Below are positions 42,935-51,627 of a DNA stretch of 64,000 nt, piece by piece. Numbering within the stretch: the first letter of the stretch is position 1; each line of letters starts with the position of its first letter. The stretch lies in NCBI RefSeq assembly GCF_007992175.1, contig NZ_BJZT01000041.1, positions 1-64,000 of the forward strand, given 5' to 3'. This DNA is from Methylobacterium haplocladii (GTDB lineage: Bacteria; Pseudomonadota; Alphaproteobacteria; Rhizobiales; Beijerinckiaceae). A program made the translations under genes and the position numbers. Below the pieces are notes generated by a model. The model was not told the DNA's origin and searched no databases. It saw only the letters and a program-made list of their open reading frames with translations.

Positions 42935-44500
42935 GTGACGGCCAGCGACACGGCGCAGCGCACCTTCAGTATCACCACGGCGATCTCGTATCCCAACGGG
43001 ATGCCGCATATCGGCCATGCCTACGAGGTGATCGCCACGGACGCGATCGCGCGCTTCAAGCGCCTCGACGGCTACGACGTCTTGTTCACCACGGGCACCG
43101 ACGAGCACGGCCTCAAGATCCAGCAGGCCGCCACCAAGGCCGGAACCACGCCGCGCGCCTTCGTCGACGACATGGCCGCCCGCTTCAAGGGCATGGCCGA
43201 CGCGCTGAACTGCTCCTACGACCGCTTCATCCGCACCACCGAGCCCGAGCACTATGCCGCCGTCCAAGAGATCTGGCGGCGGATGGAGGCCAACGGCGAC
43301 ATCTACCTCGCCAAGTATTCCGGCTGGTACTCGGTCCGCGACGAAGCCTATTTCGACGAAGCCGAGACGGTGCTGCAGCCGGACGGAGCGCGCCGCACGA
43401 TCAAGACCGACACGCCGGTCGAGTGGATGGAGGAGGAGAACTTCCTGTTCCGGCTCTCGGCCTACGAGGACAGGCTGCTGAAGCTCTACGCCGAGCAGCC
43501 GGACTTCGTCGGTCCCGATACCCGCATGAACGAGGTCGCGAGCTTCGTGCGCTCGGGTCTGAAGGACCTCTCGATCAGCCGCACCACCTTCGATTGGGGC
43601 GTGCCGGTACCCGGCCATCCGGCGCATGTGATGTATGTCTGGATCGACGCGCTGACGAATTATCTGTCGGTCACAGGCTTCCCGGACGAGACCGATCCCC
43701 GAAAAAAATACTGGCCGGCGGACCTGCACGTCATCGGCAAGGACATCGTCCGCTTCCACGCGGTCTACTGGCCGGCCTTCCTGATGTCGGCGGGCCTGCC
43801 GCTGCCGCGGCGCGTCTTCGGCCACGGCTTCCTGCTCTCCAAGGGCGAGAAGATGTCGAAGTCGCTCGGCAACGTCGTCGACCCGATGGACCTCGTCTCG
43901 ACCTACGGGGTCGATCCGGTGCGCTATTTCTGCCTGCGCGAAGTGCCGTTCGGCGGCGACGGCAGCTACAGCCACGAGGCCATCATCAACCGCATCAACG
44001 CGGACCTCGCCAACGACCTCGGCAACCTCGCCCAGCGCTCGCTGAGCATGATCGCGAAGAACTGCGAGGGGACGGTTCCCGAGGCGGGTGCGCTCACGCA
44101 GGCGGACGAGACCCTCCTCGCCGCCGCCGCAGCGCTGCCCGAGACGGCGCGGGGGCTGATGAAGGACCTCGCCCTTCACCAGATCCTCTCCGAGATCTGG
44201 ACGGTGGTGGCCGACGCCAACCGCTACTTCGCGTCGGAAGAGCCCTGGAAGCTCAAGAAGTCCGATCCGGCACGCATGAACACCGTGCTCTACGTCACGA
44301 TCGAGACCCTGCGCCGCGTCGGCATCCTGGTGCAGCCCTTCGTGCCGACGGCGGCCGGGGTGTTGCTCGACCTTCTGGCCGTGCCGGCGTTGGAGCGCCG
44401 GTTCGCGCAGGTCGGCGACGCCCACCGCTTGCAGGCCGGCACCCCGTTGCCGGCACCGAGCCCGATCTTCCCCCGCTTCGAGAAGCCCGAGGCGGCCTGA
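42935..44500 (+). CDS. metG: Methionyl-tRNA synthetase
   Basis: A 521-aa class I synthetase. The HIGH motif is NGMPHIGHAYE and the KMSKS loop is GEKMSKSLGN. The connective peptide reads SGWYSVRDEAYFDEAE, a type without the usual four-cysteine zinc knuckle. The C-terminal helical anticodon-binding domain ends at about residue 480. The EMAP-II-type tRNA-binding tail found in some MetRS is absent. GTG 42935 is used. It lies in the tmk-holB-metG-tatD-hydrolase run typical of this group. Confidence 0.97.
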   Translation: MTASDTAQRTFSITTAISYPNGMPHIGHAYEVIATDAIARFKRLDGYDVLFTTGTDEHGLKIQQAATKAGTTPRAFVDDMAARFKGMADALNCSYDRFIRTTEPEHYAAVQEIWRRMEANGDIYLAKYSGWYSVRDEAYFDEAETVLQPDGARRTIKTDTPVEWMEEENFLFRLSAYEDRLLKLYAEQPDFVGPDTRMNEVASFVRSGLKDLSISRTTFDWGVPVPGHPAHVMYVWIDALTNYLSVTGFPDETDPRKKYWPADLHVIGKDIVRFHAVYWPAFLMSAGLPLPRRVFGHGFLLSKGEKMSKSLGNVVDPMDLVSTYGVDPVRYFCLREVPFGGDGSYSHEAIINRINADLANDLGNLAQRSLSMIAKNCEGTVPEAGALTQADETLLAAAAALPETARGLMKDLALHQILSEIWTVVADANRYFASEEPWKLKKSDPARMNTVLYVTIETLRRVGILVQPFVPTAAGVLLDLLAVPALERRFAQVGDAHRLQAGTPLPAPSPIFPRFEKPEAA

Positions 44501-44533
44501 GGCCGCCCCCAGAGGATGTGAAACAGCCGATCC

Positions 44534-45331
44534 ATGCTGGTCGACAGTCACTGCCATCTCGATTTTCCCAACTTCGCCGCGGACATCCCTGGCGTGATCG
44601 CCCGGGCCGAGGCCGCGGGCGTCATGCGGATGCTCACCATCTCGACGCGGGTCGCCAAGGCCGAGGCCTATCGCGCCATCGCCGAGGCCCACCCGCAGGT
44701 CTGGTGCACGGTCGGCACCCACCCTCATGGCGCGGCTGAGGAGCCGGACGTGCCGGCCGAGACCATCGCCGCCCTGACGCAGCATCCGCGCTGCATCGGC
44801 ATCGGGGAGGCCGGGCTCGACTACCACTACGAGGACGCGGCACCGCAGGCGGTGCAGGAGCGCGTGTTTCGCGCCCACATCAGCGCCGCCCGCGCCACCG
44901 GCCTGCCGCTGGTGATCCACTCGCGCGATGCCGACGCGCATATGGAGGCGGTGCTCTCGGACGAGGTCCGGCGCGGCCCCTTCAAGGCGATCCTGCACTG
45001 CTTCTCCTCCGGCGCCCGGCTGGCGCGGGTCGGGGTCGAACTCGGCCTCTACGTGTCGTTCTCCGGCATCGTCACCTTCCGCCGCTCGCACGAGCTGCGC
45101 GAGATCGCGCTCGCCGTGCCGCACGACCGGGTGCTGGTGGAGACCGACGCGCCGTTCCTCGCCCCCGAGCCGCATCGCGGCCGGACGTGCGAGCCCGCCT
45201 ACACCGCCGACACCGCCCGCTCGCTGGCCAAGACCCTCGATCTGCCCTTCGAGGCGCTGGCCACGCAGACGACGCAGAATTTCTACAGGCTGTTCGACAA
45301 GGCGGCGGCTCTGGAGGGCAGGGCGGCATGA
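44534..45331 (+). CDS. tatD: TatD family metal-dependent hydrolase
   Basis: A 265-aa TIM-barrel DNase-like hydrolase. Metal ligands are visible in DSHCHLDF (H-x-H), GEAGLDYHY (Glu), PLVIHSRDAD, ILHCFSSG and LVETDAPFLAPE (Asp). TatD proteins have 3'-5' exonuclease activity and act in DNA quality control or repair; the physiological role in this operon is not settled. It follows metG by 33 bp and precedes the beta-lactamase-fold hydrolase by 16 bp. Confidence 0.94.
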   Translation: MLVDSHCHLDFPNFAADIPGVIARAEAAGVMRMLTISTRVAKAEAYRAIAEAHPQVWCTVGTHPHGAAEEPDVPAETIAALTQHPRCIGIGEAGLDYHYEDAAPQAVQERVFRAHISAARATGLPLVIHSRDADAHMEAVLSDEVRRGPFKAILHCFSSGARLARVGVELGLYVSFSGIVTFRRSHELREIALAVPHDRVLVETDAPFLAPEPHRGRTCEPAYTADTARSLAKTLDLPFEALATQTTQNFYRLFDKAAALEGRAA

Positions 45332-45347
45332 GGAGCGGGCGGCGCAG

Positions 45348-46151
45348 ATGCCATCCCTGACCCTGCGCATTCTCGGCTGCGGCTCGTCGGGCGGCGTCCC
45401 ACGGGTCGGATACGGTTGGGGCGCCTGCGACCCGAACGACCCAAAAAACCGGCGCCGCCGCTGCTCGCTCCTCGTCGAGCGGCAAAAGGCTGAGGGTACG
45501 ACCACCCTCCTCGTCGACACGTCGCCCGATCTGCGCGAGCAGTTGCTCGACGCGGGCGTGAGCCGACTCGATGCGGTGCTGTTCACCCATGCGCATGCCG
45601 ACCACACCCACGGCATCGACGACTTGCGGCCGCTGGTGCTGACCATGCGCCGGCGCATCCCGGTCCATGCCGACGCCTTCACCCAATCGCTGCTGCGGAC
45701 CCGCTTCGGCTACGCTTTCGAGACGCCGCCGGGCAGCCTGTACCCGCCGATCCTCGACCTGCATGCCTTCAGCGAGGCAGCCGTGGTGACGGTGGACGGG
45801 GAGGGCGGTGCGATCGAGGCCCTGCCCTTCGCCATGGAGCACGGCAACGAGGCGGCGCACGGCTTCCGCTTCGGCCCGGCCGCCTATGCACCCGACGTCA
45901 GCCTGATGCCCGAGCCCGCCAAACGGCAGCTGCACGGCCTCGACCTGCTGATCATCGATGCCCTGCGCGAGACCCCTCACCCGTCGCACTACTCGGTCTC
46001 GGATGCGCTCGCGCTGATCGAGGAGGTTGCGCCGCGCCGCGCCATCCTGACGAACCTGCACACCGATCTCGACTACGAGACGCTGGCGAAGAAGCTGCCG
46101 CCGGGGGTGGTGCCGGCGCATGACGGGCTTAGTGTCGGCGTCGATCTCTGA
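45348..46151 (+). CDS. Metallo-beta-lactamase fold hydrolase (PhnP-like)
   Basis: A 267-aa MBL-fold protein. The zinc motif is FTHAHADHTHGIDDLRPL (HxHxDH), with further ligands in AMEHGNEA and the late NLHTDLDYETL. The N-terminal LGCGSSGGVPRVGYGWGACDPN is the pattern of PhnP-type phosphodiesterases, which open 5-phospho-ribosyl cyclic phosphate. Here it is in a metG-tatD context rather than a phosphonate operon, so a related nucleotide-phosphodiesterase role is more likely. The start at 45348 follows the tatD stop by 16 bp. Confidence 0.9.
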   Translation: MPSLTLRILGCGSSGGVPRVGYGWGACDPNDPKNRRRRCSLLVERQKAEGTTTLLVDTSPDLREQLLDAGVSRLDAVLFTHAHADHTHGIDDLRPLVLTMRRRIPVHADAFTQSLLRTRFGYAFETPPGSLYPPILDLHAFSEAAVVTVDGEGGAIEALPFAMEHGNEAAHGFRFGPAAYAPDVSLMPEPAKRQLHGLDLLIIDALRETPHPSHYSVSDALALIEEVAPRRAILTNLHTDLDYETLAKKLPPGVVPAHDGLSVGVDL

Positions 46152-46244
46152 TCCCGAGGGCCATGGCCCTCGGCGAGCGCGGCTGCGCGCCGCCGCTCGT
46201 GCGGCGGACGCCCCCGATGCCGCGCATCGCGGGCACTGGACACA

Positions 46245-46652
46245 TCAAGGCGTGCTCCGCAGCACCGCGGGCTGAAAGAGCAGCCCGGTCTTGAGGCTGT
46301 CGCCGATCCGGTTCGCGCGCTCCGACAGCATCGCAGCGGTCTCCGGCGGGAAGGACTCGGCCGCGGTCTGCGAAAACAAGCCGAGCCATCGCTCGAAATG
46401 CGCCATCCCGAGACCGCCGATCGCCTGATGCTTGCCGAACGGGTTGCCCTTGTAGCGTCCCGACTTGAGCAGCACCGACGACCAGAAATCGCGGATCGTA
46501 GCGAGGTGGCGCGGCCAGTCGTCGTCGGCGATCCGGGCCGCGAAGACGGGGCCGATCACGGCGTCGCGCCGGACCTTGGAATAGAAGGCGTCGAGGAAGA
46601 GGCCGAGCGTCTCCTCGGTCAGCGCCGCGTACGGCGCGCGGGGAGGGGGCAT
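46245..46652 (-). CDS. Group III truncated haemoglobin
   Basis: A 135-aa globin with the group III pattern. The B-helix region is LFLDAFYSKVRRDAVIGPVF, then WPRHLATIRDFWSSVLLKSGRYKGNPFGKHQAI. The proximal histidine lies in HFERWLGLF, with the Trp in the E-helix part typical of group III. Such proteins bind oxygen or NO and are thought to protect against NO or to aid redox sensing. The gene ends 3' of an SGNH hydrolase gene and is convergent with the hydrolase operon. It may be co-transcribed with the upstream SGNH gene. Confidence 0.9.
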   Translation of the reverse strand: MPPPRAPYAALTEETLGLFLDAFYSKVRRDAVIGPVFAARIADDDWPRHLATIRDFWSSVLLKSGRYKGNPFGKHQAIGGLGMAHFERWLGLFSQTAAESFPPETAAMLSERANRIGDSLKTGLLFQPAVLRSTP

Positions 46653-46670
46653 TGGTGCCCTGCCCGGTCG

Positions 46671-47483
46671 TCAGTTGCGGGCGAGCGAGGGCTGGACGAG
46701 GCCGGCGCCGGCCAGGATCTGCACCGCGGCGGCCTTGGCGAGCTGGCGATAGCCGGCATCGGTCATGTGGAGGCCGTCCGGGCCGATCATCTGCTGCGGC
46801 GTCATCAGCCCGCGGGTGACCCAGGACCGCATCATGTCGTGGCGCGGGATCACCGGCACGCCGAGCTCGGTGGAGAGCTCGTGCAGGGCCTCGCCATACT
46901 CGGCGGCATTCGCGACCCCGCTCAGGCGCTGGCACCATTGCTGGTCCATGAGCACGACGTCGGCGCCGGCGGCGCGGATGGCTAGAATGCCCTCGCGGGT
47001 GAGTTCCTTGAAGCGCGCCACCGGAACGCCCTTGAGCGGGTCGTTGCTGCCGGTCTGCCAGACCACGAGGTCCGGACGCTCGGCGATGACGTCGCGCTCG
47101 AGACGGCCGGCCATATCGCGGGAATCGTCGCCGCCCTTGCCGCGGTTGATCACTGTGACCGACCGGCGGCTCGACGCGCCGATCTGCAGGCGCTCCTCGA
47201 GGTCGGTCTCCAGAAGGGCCGGGTAGGTGGAGGCCGGCGACGAGGCGCCCGCCCCCGCGGTCGAGGACGAGCCGAAGGCGACGATGCGGATGTCGCCGTC
47301 CTTGCCCAGCAGCGAGGCCAGCCGTGCCAGCTTGATCGAGACCCGCTCGGAGGCCACGCGCTGGTGTTCGACGACCCGCGGCGTCGCCGTCGGCGCGAGA
47401 TCCGGCTGCGCCAGGGCAGGGAGCCCGGCACCGGTCGCGAGCAGGGCCAGACCGAAACACGAGAAGCGCAGGGACATCGGCAT
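46671..47483 (-). CDS. Exported SGNH/GDSL-type hydrolase
   Basis: A 270-aa exported esterase-like protein. The signal peptide is MPMSLRFSCFGLALLATGAG (cleavage near ALAQ). The SGNH blocks are IVAFGSSSTAGAGA (nucleophile Ser), INRGKGGDDSR (Gly), WQTGSNDPL (Asn) and DGLHMTDAGY (Asp and His). The family deacylates lipids, xylan or peptidoglycan; the substrate is unclear. Starts at 47528 or 47477 are also possible, and none has a strong ribosome binding site. It precedes the truncated-haemoglobin gene by 18 bp, so the two may share a transcript. Confidence 0.85.
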   Translation of the reverse strand: MPMSLRFSCFGLALLATGAGLPALAQPDLAPTATPRVVEHQRVASERVSIKLARLASLLGKDGDIRIVAFGSSSTAGAGASSPASTYPALLETDLEERLQIGASSRRSVTVINRGKGGDDSRDMAGRLERDVIAERPDLVVWQTGSNDPLKGVPVARFKELTREGILAIRAAGADVVLMDQQWCQRLSGVANAAEYGEALHELSTELGVPVIPRHDMMRSWVTRGLMTPQQMIGPDGLHMTDAGYRQLAKAAAVQILAGAGLVQPSLARN

Positions 47484-47899
47484 CGAATTCGAGGGCTGGG
47501 ATCGCCGGGAAGCGTGTTGGGAGGCCATGACGCGCGATTGTGACATTAGCGCGAGCGCGGCCGAAGCGTGGCCGCGATTCAGTGTGAACGATTGCTTTGC
47601 GCGCGACCTGTGCCGATGGGGCGACACCGGCGATAGACGGGCATACAGGCCCCCTACCCCTGAAAATGGAGGCCAATGTTCCATAATATATCTTATGCGA
47701 ATGATATCCTGGCTAGGATGAGGCCGTGGGCGCTTCTCGATCGACCCAATCTGAGATCAATCTCCAGGCCCGTCGTCGTAGGCGTCATGCCAGTCGGCGT
47801 CGCGGCCGTGGCCCGAGCCGGCCTGCCGATCGTAGAGGTCGCGCGAGATCCGCCTTCTGCACTTCTCGACCTCCCCGTAGAGGGCTTCCGCAGAGGCGA
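47484..47899. other. Gap with AT-rich patch and decayed-gene sequence
   Basis: The 416 bp hold no intact gene that can be supported. An AT-rich patch at 47676-47720 (CATAATATATCTTATGCGAATGATATCC) contrasts with the GC-rich surroundings. The rest, up to 47899, adjoins the toxin remnant described at 47900 and may be further debris of the same locus. Confidence 0.4.
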
Positions 47900-48052
47900 T
47901 CAGGCCCATCCGCTGCCCCGCTTTGCGAACCACCGAACGAAGGCAACCTTGTCGAGCGCCAAATCCGGGCCGCGTTCCACCTCGATCCTCACCATGTCGG
48001 TGATGAGGATCGGGCATCTGAACCGATCGAGGAGGTCGAGACCTCGTCTTCC
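47900..48052 (-). pseudogene. 5'-truncated PIN-like toxin remnant
   Basis: In a frame different from the antitoxin-like gene, the minus strand encodes LDLLDRFRCPILITDMVRIEVERGP and DKVAFVRWFAKRGSGWA, then stop. This resembles the central part of DUF3368-type PIN toxins, where a leucine-rich segment precedes an ITDxV-x-x-E-V block. The expected N-terminal acidic start (VDxGPLI-type) and the C-terminal acidic residues are missing. It overlaps the end of the antitoxin-like gene. The most likely explanation is a deletion that removed the toxin 5' end. Identification rests on pattern only. Confidence 0.4.
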
Positions 48053-48264
48053 GCGATCAGCGCAGCCCTCAAGAGGGGCATCACTTCAGCGATCTGTGCC
48101 GCAACTTCGGTGGGCGCCGGACGTGGCAGCGGGTGCCCGGCATCCGACATCGCAGCGATGATTTCGATCTGGTCAGCGAGACCGAGCACCGACATCGCCT
48201 GATGCCTACCGAGTTCGCCGCGCGAGTAGGCCGACTGGATGTTGTGGGGTGACCTCAGCCGCAC
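47989..48264 (-). CDS. Putative UPF0175-type antitoxin
   Basis: A 91-aa product starting at GTG 48264 with AGGAGG four bases upstream, a strong site. Residues 10-40, IQSAYSRGELGRHQAMSVLGLADQIEIIAAM, followed by AGHPLPRPAPTEV, resemble small antitoxins of the UPF0175 type. In these a short helical DNA-binding segment precedes a proline-rich toxin-binding tail. Residues after about 70 (EDEVSTSSIGSDARSSSPTW) look unrelated to the family and read into a decayed toxin, suggesting a fused or altered C-terminus. The decayed toxin gene follows in another frame. Confidence 0.5.
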   Translation of the reverse strand: MRLRSPHNIQSAYSRGELGRHQAMSVLGLADQIEIIAAMSDAGHPLPRPAPTEVAAQIAEVMPLLRAALIAEDEVSTSSIGSDARSSSPTW

Positions 48265-48366
48265 GAGCCCTCCTGCAGTGGCATCATAGCACGGGATCGA
48301 ACCGCTGCAGGCGGGCTCGTACGGGCCGATATCGGACACGCCCTCACGAGAGGGTGGAGCGACGTC

Positions 48367-48399
48367 TTGACCGACGCCTCCCTCCGCCCGACCTCGTAG
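48367..48399 (+). pseudogene. Likely original selO start with in-frame amber at codon 11
   Basis: GGAG seven bases ahead of TTG 48367 opens the reading LTDASLRPTS, then TAG at 48397-48399, in the frame of selO. The frame then stays open with coding-like content (ASRSLSARSTKPLPSPKPSRRHADLGSDFFD) to the GTG at 48493. This is what a premature stop in the selO N-terminus would look like. It is also possible that selO simply starts at GTG 48493. Confidence 0.45.
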
Positions 48400-48492
48400 G
48401 CCAGCCGATCCCTGTCCGCACGGAGCACCAAGCCCCTGCCCTCCCCAAAACCCTCGCGCCGCCACGCCGATCTCGGCTCCGACTTCTTCGAC

Positions 48493-49869
48493 GTGGTCGC
48501 GGCCGCCCGGTTTCCGAAGACCGTGCTGCGCTACCGCAACCGGCCCTGGGCGCAGCGCGTCGGGCTCGACGGAACTTCGGAGGCCGAGTGGATCGCCCAT
48601 TTCGGCCGCTTCGAGCCGCTCCCCGGTAGCTTCCCGGCGCCGCTGGCGTTGCGCTACCACGGCCACCAGTTCCGCTCGTACAATCCCGATCTCGGCGACG
48701 GACGCGGGTTCCTGTTCGCGCAGCTGAAGGACCTCGGCGACGGCCGGCTGCTGGATCTCGGTACCAAGGGCAGCGGGCAGACGCCGTGGTCGCGGGCCGG
48801 CGACGGCCGGCTGACGCTGAAGGGCGGCGTACGCGAGGTGTTGGCGACCGCCATGCTGGAGGCGCTCGGCGTCTACACCTCGAAGTCGTTCAGCCTGATC
48901 GAGACCGGCGAGGAATTGGAGCGGGGCGACGAGCCCTCCCCGACCCGCTCCTCGGTGCTGGTCCGCTTGAGCCACACGCATATCCGCATCGGCACGTTCC
49001 AGCGCTTCCTGGCCCTCGACGAGATCCACAACATCGAGCGGCTCGTCGATCACGCCGTGACGACCTACTATCCGGAGATCCGCGAGGAGCATCTGGCCGA
49101 CCGGGCCATCGCCTTCTTCGACGCCGTGATCGCGCGCGTGGCGCGGATGGGCGCGCAATGGATGGCGGCGGGCTTCGTGCACGGCGTGCTCAACACCGAC
49201 AACATCGCGATCACCGGCGAGAGCTTCGATTACGGCCCCTGGCGCTTCGCGCCGACGCACGATGCCGGCTTCACAGCCGCCTATTTCGACCAGCACGGCC
49301 TCTACAGCTTCGGCCGCCAGCCGGAGGCGCTGTTCTGGAACCTCAGCCGGCTGGCCGAGTGCCTGATCCCGCTGACGGACCAGCCGCGGCTCGAGGCGAG
49401 CCTCAAGGCATTCGGGCCTGCGCTGCAGGATTCCTTCGCGGAGATGCTGTTGTTCCGCCTCGGGGTGGCGCCGCCTGTGGAGGAGGAGCGGGGGCATCGG
49501 CTCGTCGCGGCCTTCTGGGGCTTCCTGGCCAGGAGCCAGATGCCGTTCGAGCAGGCCTTCTTCGACTGGCGCGGCGGTCTCGCGAGCGAGGCGAGGGCGG
49601 CGGCGAGCCCTGCGGCCGCCTTCTATGCCAGCGACGATTTCCAGCCGGTCCATGCCGCCCTGCAGAGCCTGGAGACGGCCGCCGGCGCCCGGCTCGACCA
49701 CCCGTATTTCGCGCGAGCGGAACCCTGCACGATGCTGATCGACGAGGTCGAGGCGATCTGGGCGCCCATCGCGGCGCAGGACGACTGGACGGCCTTCGAG
49801 CGCAAGCTCGCGGCGATCGAGGACATGGCCGACGCGTATGGTACCCGCCCCCTCCCCGCGCGGACTTGA
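48493..49869 (+). CDS. selO: Protein adenylyltransferase SelO
   Basis: A 458-aa pseudokinase-fold AMPylase of the SelO/YdiU family, which transfers AMP from ATP to Ser/Thr/Tyr residues of target proteins, many redox-related. The family blocks are present: LLDLGTKGSGQTPWSRAGDG (nucleotide loop Lys), LTLKGGVREVLATAMLEALGV, HTHIRIGTFQRF and GFVHGVLNTDNIAITGESFDYGPWRF with the metal-binding Asn and Asp. The start at GTG 48493 trims the N-terminus. In-frame coding-like sequence continues upstream to the amber codon at 48397, so the N-terminal region may be lost or made by another route. Confidence 0.9.
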   Translation: MVAAARFPKTVLRYRNRPWAQRVGLDGTSEAEWIAHFGRFEPLPGSFPAPLALRYHGHQFRSYNPDLGDGRGFLFAQLKDLGDGRLLDLGTKGSGQTPWSRAGDGRLTLKGGVREVLATAMLEALGVYTSKSFSLIETGEELERGDEPSPTRSSVLVRLSHTHIRIGTFQRFLALDEIHNIERLVDHAVTTYYPEIREEHLADRAIAFFDAVIARVARMGAQWMAAGFVHGVLNTDNIAITGESFDYGPWRFAPTHDAGFTAAYFDQHGLYSFGRQPEALFWNLSRLAECLIPLTDQPRLEASLKAFGPALQDSFAEMLLFRLGVAPPVEEERGHRLVAAFWGFLARSQMPFEQAFFDWRGGLASEARAAASPAAAFYASDDFQPVHAALQSLETAAGARLDHPYFARAEPCTMLIDEVEAIWAPIAAQDDWTAFERKLAAIEDMADAYGTRPLPART

Positions 49870-49874
49870 GCGGA

Positions 49875-50696
49875 ATGACGACACGATTCGAGCTGCGTGG
49901 CCGCATCGCGCTGGTCACGGGCGCCGCCGGCGGCATCGGCGCGGCGCTGAGCCTCGCCCTGGCCGACAGGGGCTGCAGCCTCGCCCTGGCCGACCGCGAT
50001 CCCGCCGGCCTCGCCGCCACGGCGCGGTCGGCGGCGGCCCGGGGCGTCGCGGTCAGCGAACACGTGCTCGATCTCGCCGACCCGGGGGCTATCCTCGCCC
50101 TCCCCGAGGCGGTGAGCGCCCGGCACGGCGGGCTGCACGTGCTCGTCAATAATGCCGGCGTGGCGCTCGGCGGCCGCTTCGCGGAGGTCGACCTTTCCGA
50201 TGTCGCGTGGCTCATCGACATAAACCTGCACGCGGTCATGCGCATGACCCACGCGTTCCTGCCGATGCTCACGGCGGCGGGGCCGGCGCAGATCGTCAAC
50301 CTGTCGAGCATCTACGGCATCGTCGCGCCGGCGGGCCAGGCGGCCTACAGCGCGAGCAAGTTCGCGGTGCGCGGCTTCACCGAGGCCCTGCGCCACGAAT
50401 ATGCGGGCACACCGCTCGGAGTCACGCTGGTCCATCCCGGCGGCGTCGCCACGGGGATCGCCCGCAGCGCCCGTACGCCCCTGGGCGGCGACGCCGATCT
50501 GATCGCTGCAGGCATCGCCGCGCTCGAACGCAAGCTCACCATGAAGCCGGAGGAGGCGGCCCGGATCATCCGCGCCGGCATCGAAGCCCGCGCCCCGCGG
50601 GTCATCGTCGGCGCGGATGCCCGCCGCGTGGCGCTGATCCAGCGCCTGATGCCGGTACGGTACTGGTCGCTGCTTCGCCGCGCGATCGAGGGCTGA
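49875..50696 (+). CDS. Short-chain dehydrogenase/reductase
   Basis: A 273-aa classical SDR. The cofactor motif is ALVTGAAGGIGAAL (TGxxxGxG), with VLVNNAGVALGG (NNAG) and the catalytic Ser in VNLSSIYG. The Tyr-x-x-x-Lys is AYSASKFAV. HPGGVATGIARSART marks the lid. It probably uses NADP. It heads a three-gene operon with an alpha/beta hydrolase (10 bp gap) and a flavin-dependent monooxygenase, and may reduce or oxidise the ketone or alcohol linked to that pathway. Confidence 0.9.
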   Translation: MTTRFELRGRIALVTGAAGGIGAALSLALADRGCSLALADRDPAGLAATARSAAARGVAVSEHVLDLADPGAILALPEAVSARHGGLHVLVNNAGVALGGRFAEVDLSDVAWLIDINLHAVMRMTHAFLPMLTAAGPAQIVNLSSIYGIVAPAGQAAYSASKFAVRGFTEALRHEYAGTPLGVTLVHPGGVATGIARSARTPLGGDADLIAAGIAALERKLTMKPEEAARIIRAGIEARAPRVIVGADARRVALIQRLMPVRYWSLLRRAIEG

Positions 50697-50706
50697 GCGG
50701 ACGACC

Positions 50707-51627
50707 ATGGCGAGCCTGCGTGCCCATCTCTTCGACCTCGTGGTGCGGTTCAGCGTGAAGCGGCGGCTGGGCCATGCCCCCGACATCGCCCGCATCCGCG
50801 CGGTGTTCGACCAGAACGGCCTGAAGCCGTCCCCCAGCGCCACCTTCGATGCCGGCAGCCTCGGCGGCGTCCCGGGCGAATGGGTGCGACCGCGAAAGCT
50901 CCCCGAAGCGCAGCGCCCGCGCCTGCTCTATCTGCACGGCGGCGGCTTCGTCGGCGGCTCGCCGTCGACCCACCGCACGATCACCGCCGCCCTCGCACGC
51001 GCGAACTTCTGCGTGTTCGCGCCAGAATATCGCCTCGCCCCGGAGCATCCGTTCCCGGCCGCCCTCGACGATGTCGTGGCCGCCTGGACGGCCCTTTCGC
51101 AGGACGGGCCGGCGGCGGTCGCCGGAGACTCGGCCGGGGGCAATCTCGCCCTCGCCCTAATCGTCGAGGCGCGTCGCCGCGGCCTGAAGCTGCCCACCGC
51201 TGCCGCCCTGTTCTCGCCCGCCTGCGACTTCTTGAGCCGCGGCGCCTCGTTCCAGACGAACATCCGCCGGGACGCGATGTTTCGACCGGATTGCCTCGCC
51301 AGCCTCGTCCCGGCCTATCTCGGCGACGCCGACCCGCGAGATCCGCGCATCTCGCCGGTCGAGGCCGACTTTGCCGGGTTCCCTCCCCTGCTCCTGCACG
51401 CCGCCGAGCGCGAGCTGATGCGCGACGATTGCGTGGCTCTGGCCGAGAAGGCACGCGCGGCGGGCGTCCGGGTCGAGCTCGCGCTCTGGCCGGTGGTGCC
51501 GCATGCTTGGCAGCTCGCCGACAACTACGTGCCGGAGGCGCGCCGCTCCATCGAGACGGCGGCCACCTTCCTGCACCGGGAGCTTACGGATGCTGCGGCC
51601 GAGGCGGCTCGGGAGCCCGTCCCGTGA
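50707..51627 (+). CDS. Alpha/beta hydrolase, hormone-sensitive lipase family
   Basis: A 306-aa esterase. The oxyanion block HGGG is in LLYLHGGGFVGGSPSTHR. The nucleophile is VAGDSAGGNLAL (GDSAGG), and the acid and base lie in LLHAAERELMRDD and VVPHAWQLADN. Family IV/HSL enzymes hydrolyse short to medium esters, lactones or monoacyl compounds. It is coupled to the monooxygenase gene through a 4-bp overlap. Together they would hydrolyse esters made by Baeyer-Villiger oxidation. Confidence 0.92.
   Translation: MASLRAHLFDLVVRFSVKRRLGHAPDIARIRAVFDQNGLKPSPSATFDAGSLGGVPGEWVRPRKLPEAQRPRLLYLHGGGFVGGSPSTHRTITAALARANFCVFAPEYRLAPEHPFPAALDDVVAAWTALSQDGPAAVAGDSAGGNLALALIVEARRRGLKLPTAAALFSPACDFLSRGASFQTNIRRDAMFRPDCLASLVPAYLGDADPRDPRISPVEADFAGFPPLLLHAAERELMRDDCVALAEKARAAGVRVELALWPVVPHAWQLADNYVPEARRSIETAATFLHRELTDAAAEAAREPVP

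Noticed and set aside
47757..48017. Leftward 86-codon frame overlapping the toxin remnant
   Set aside because: It runs in a third frame, lacks a ribosome site and does not resemble the expected PIN C-terminus; treated as debris.
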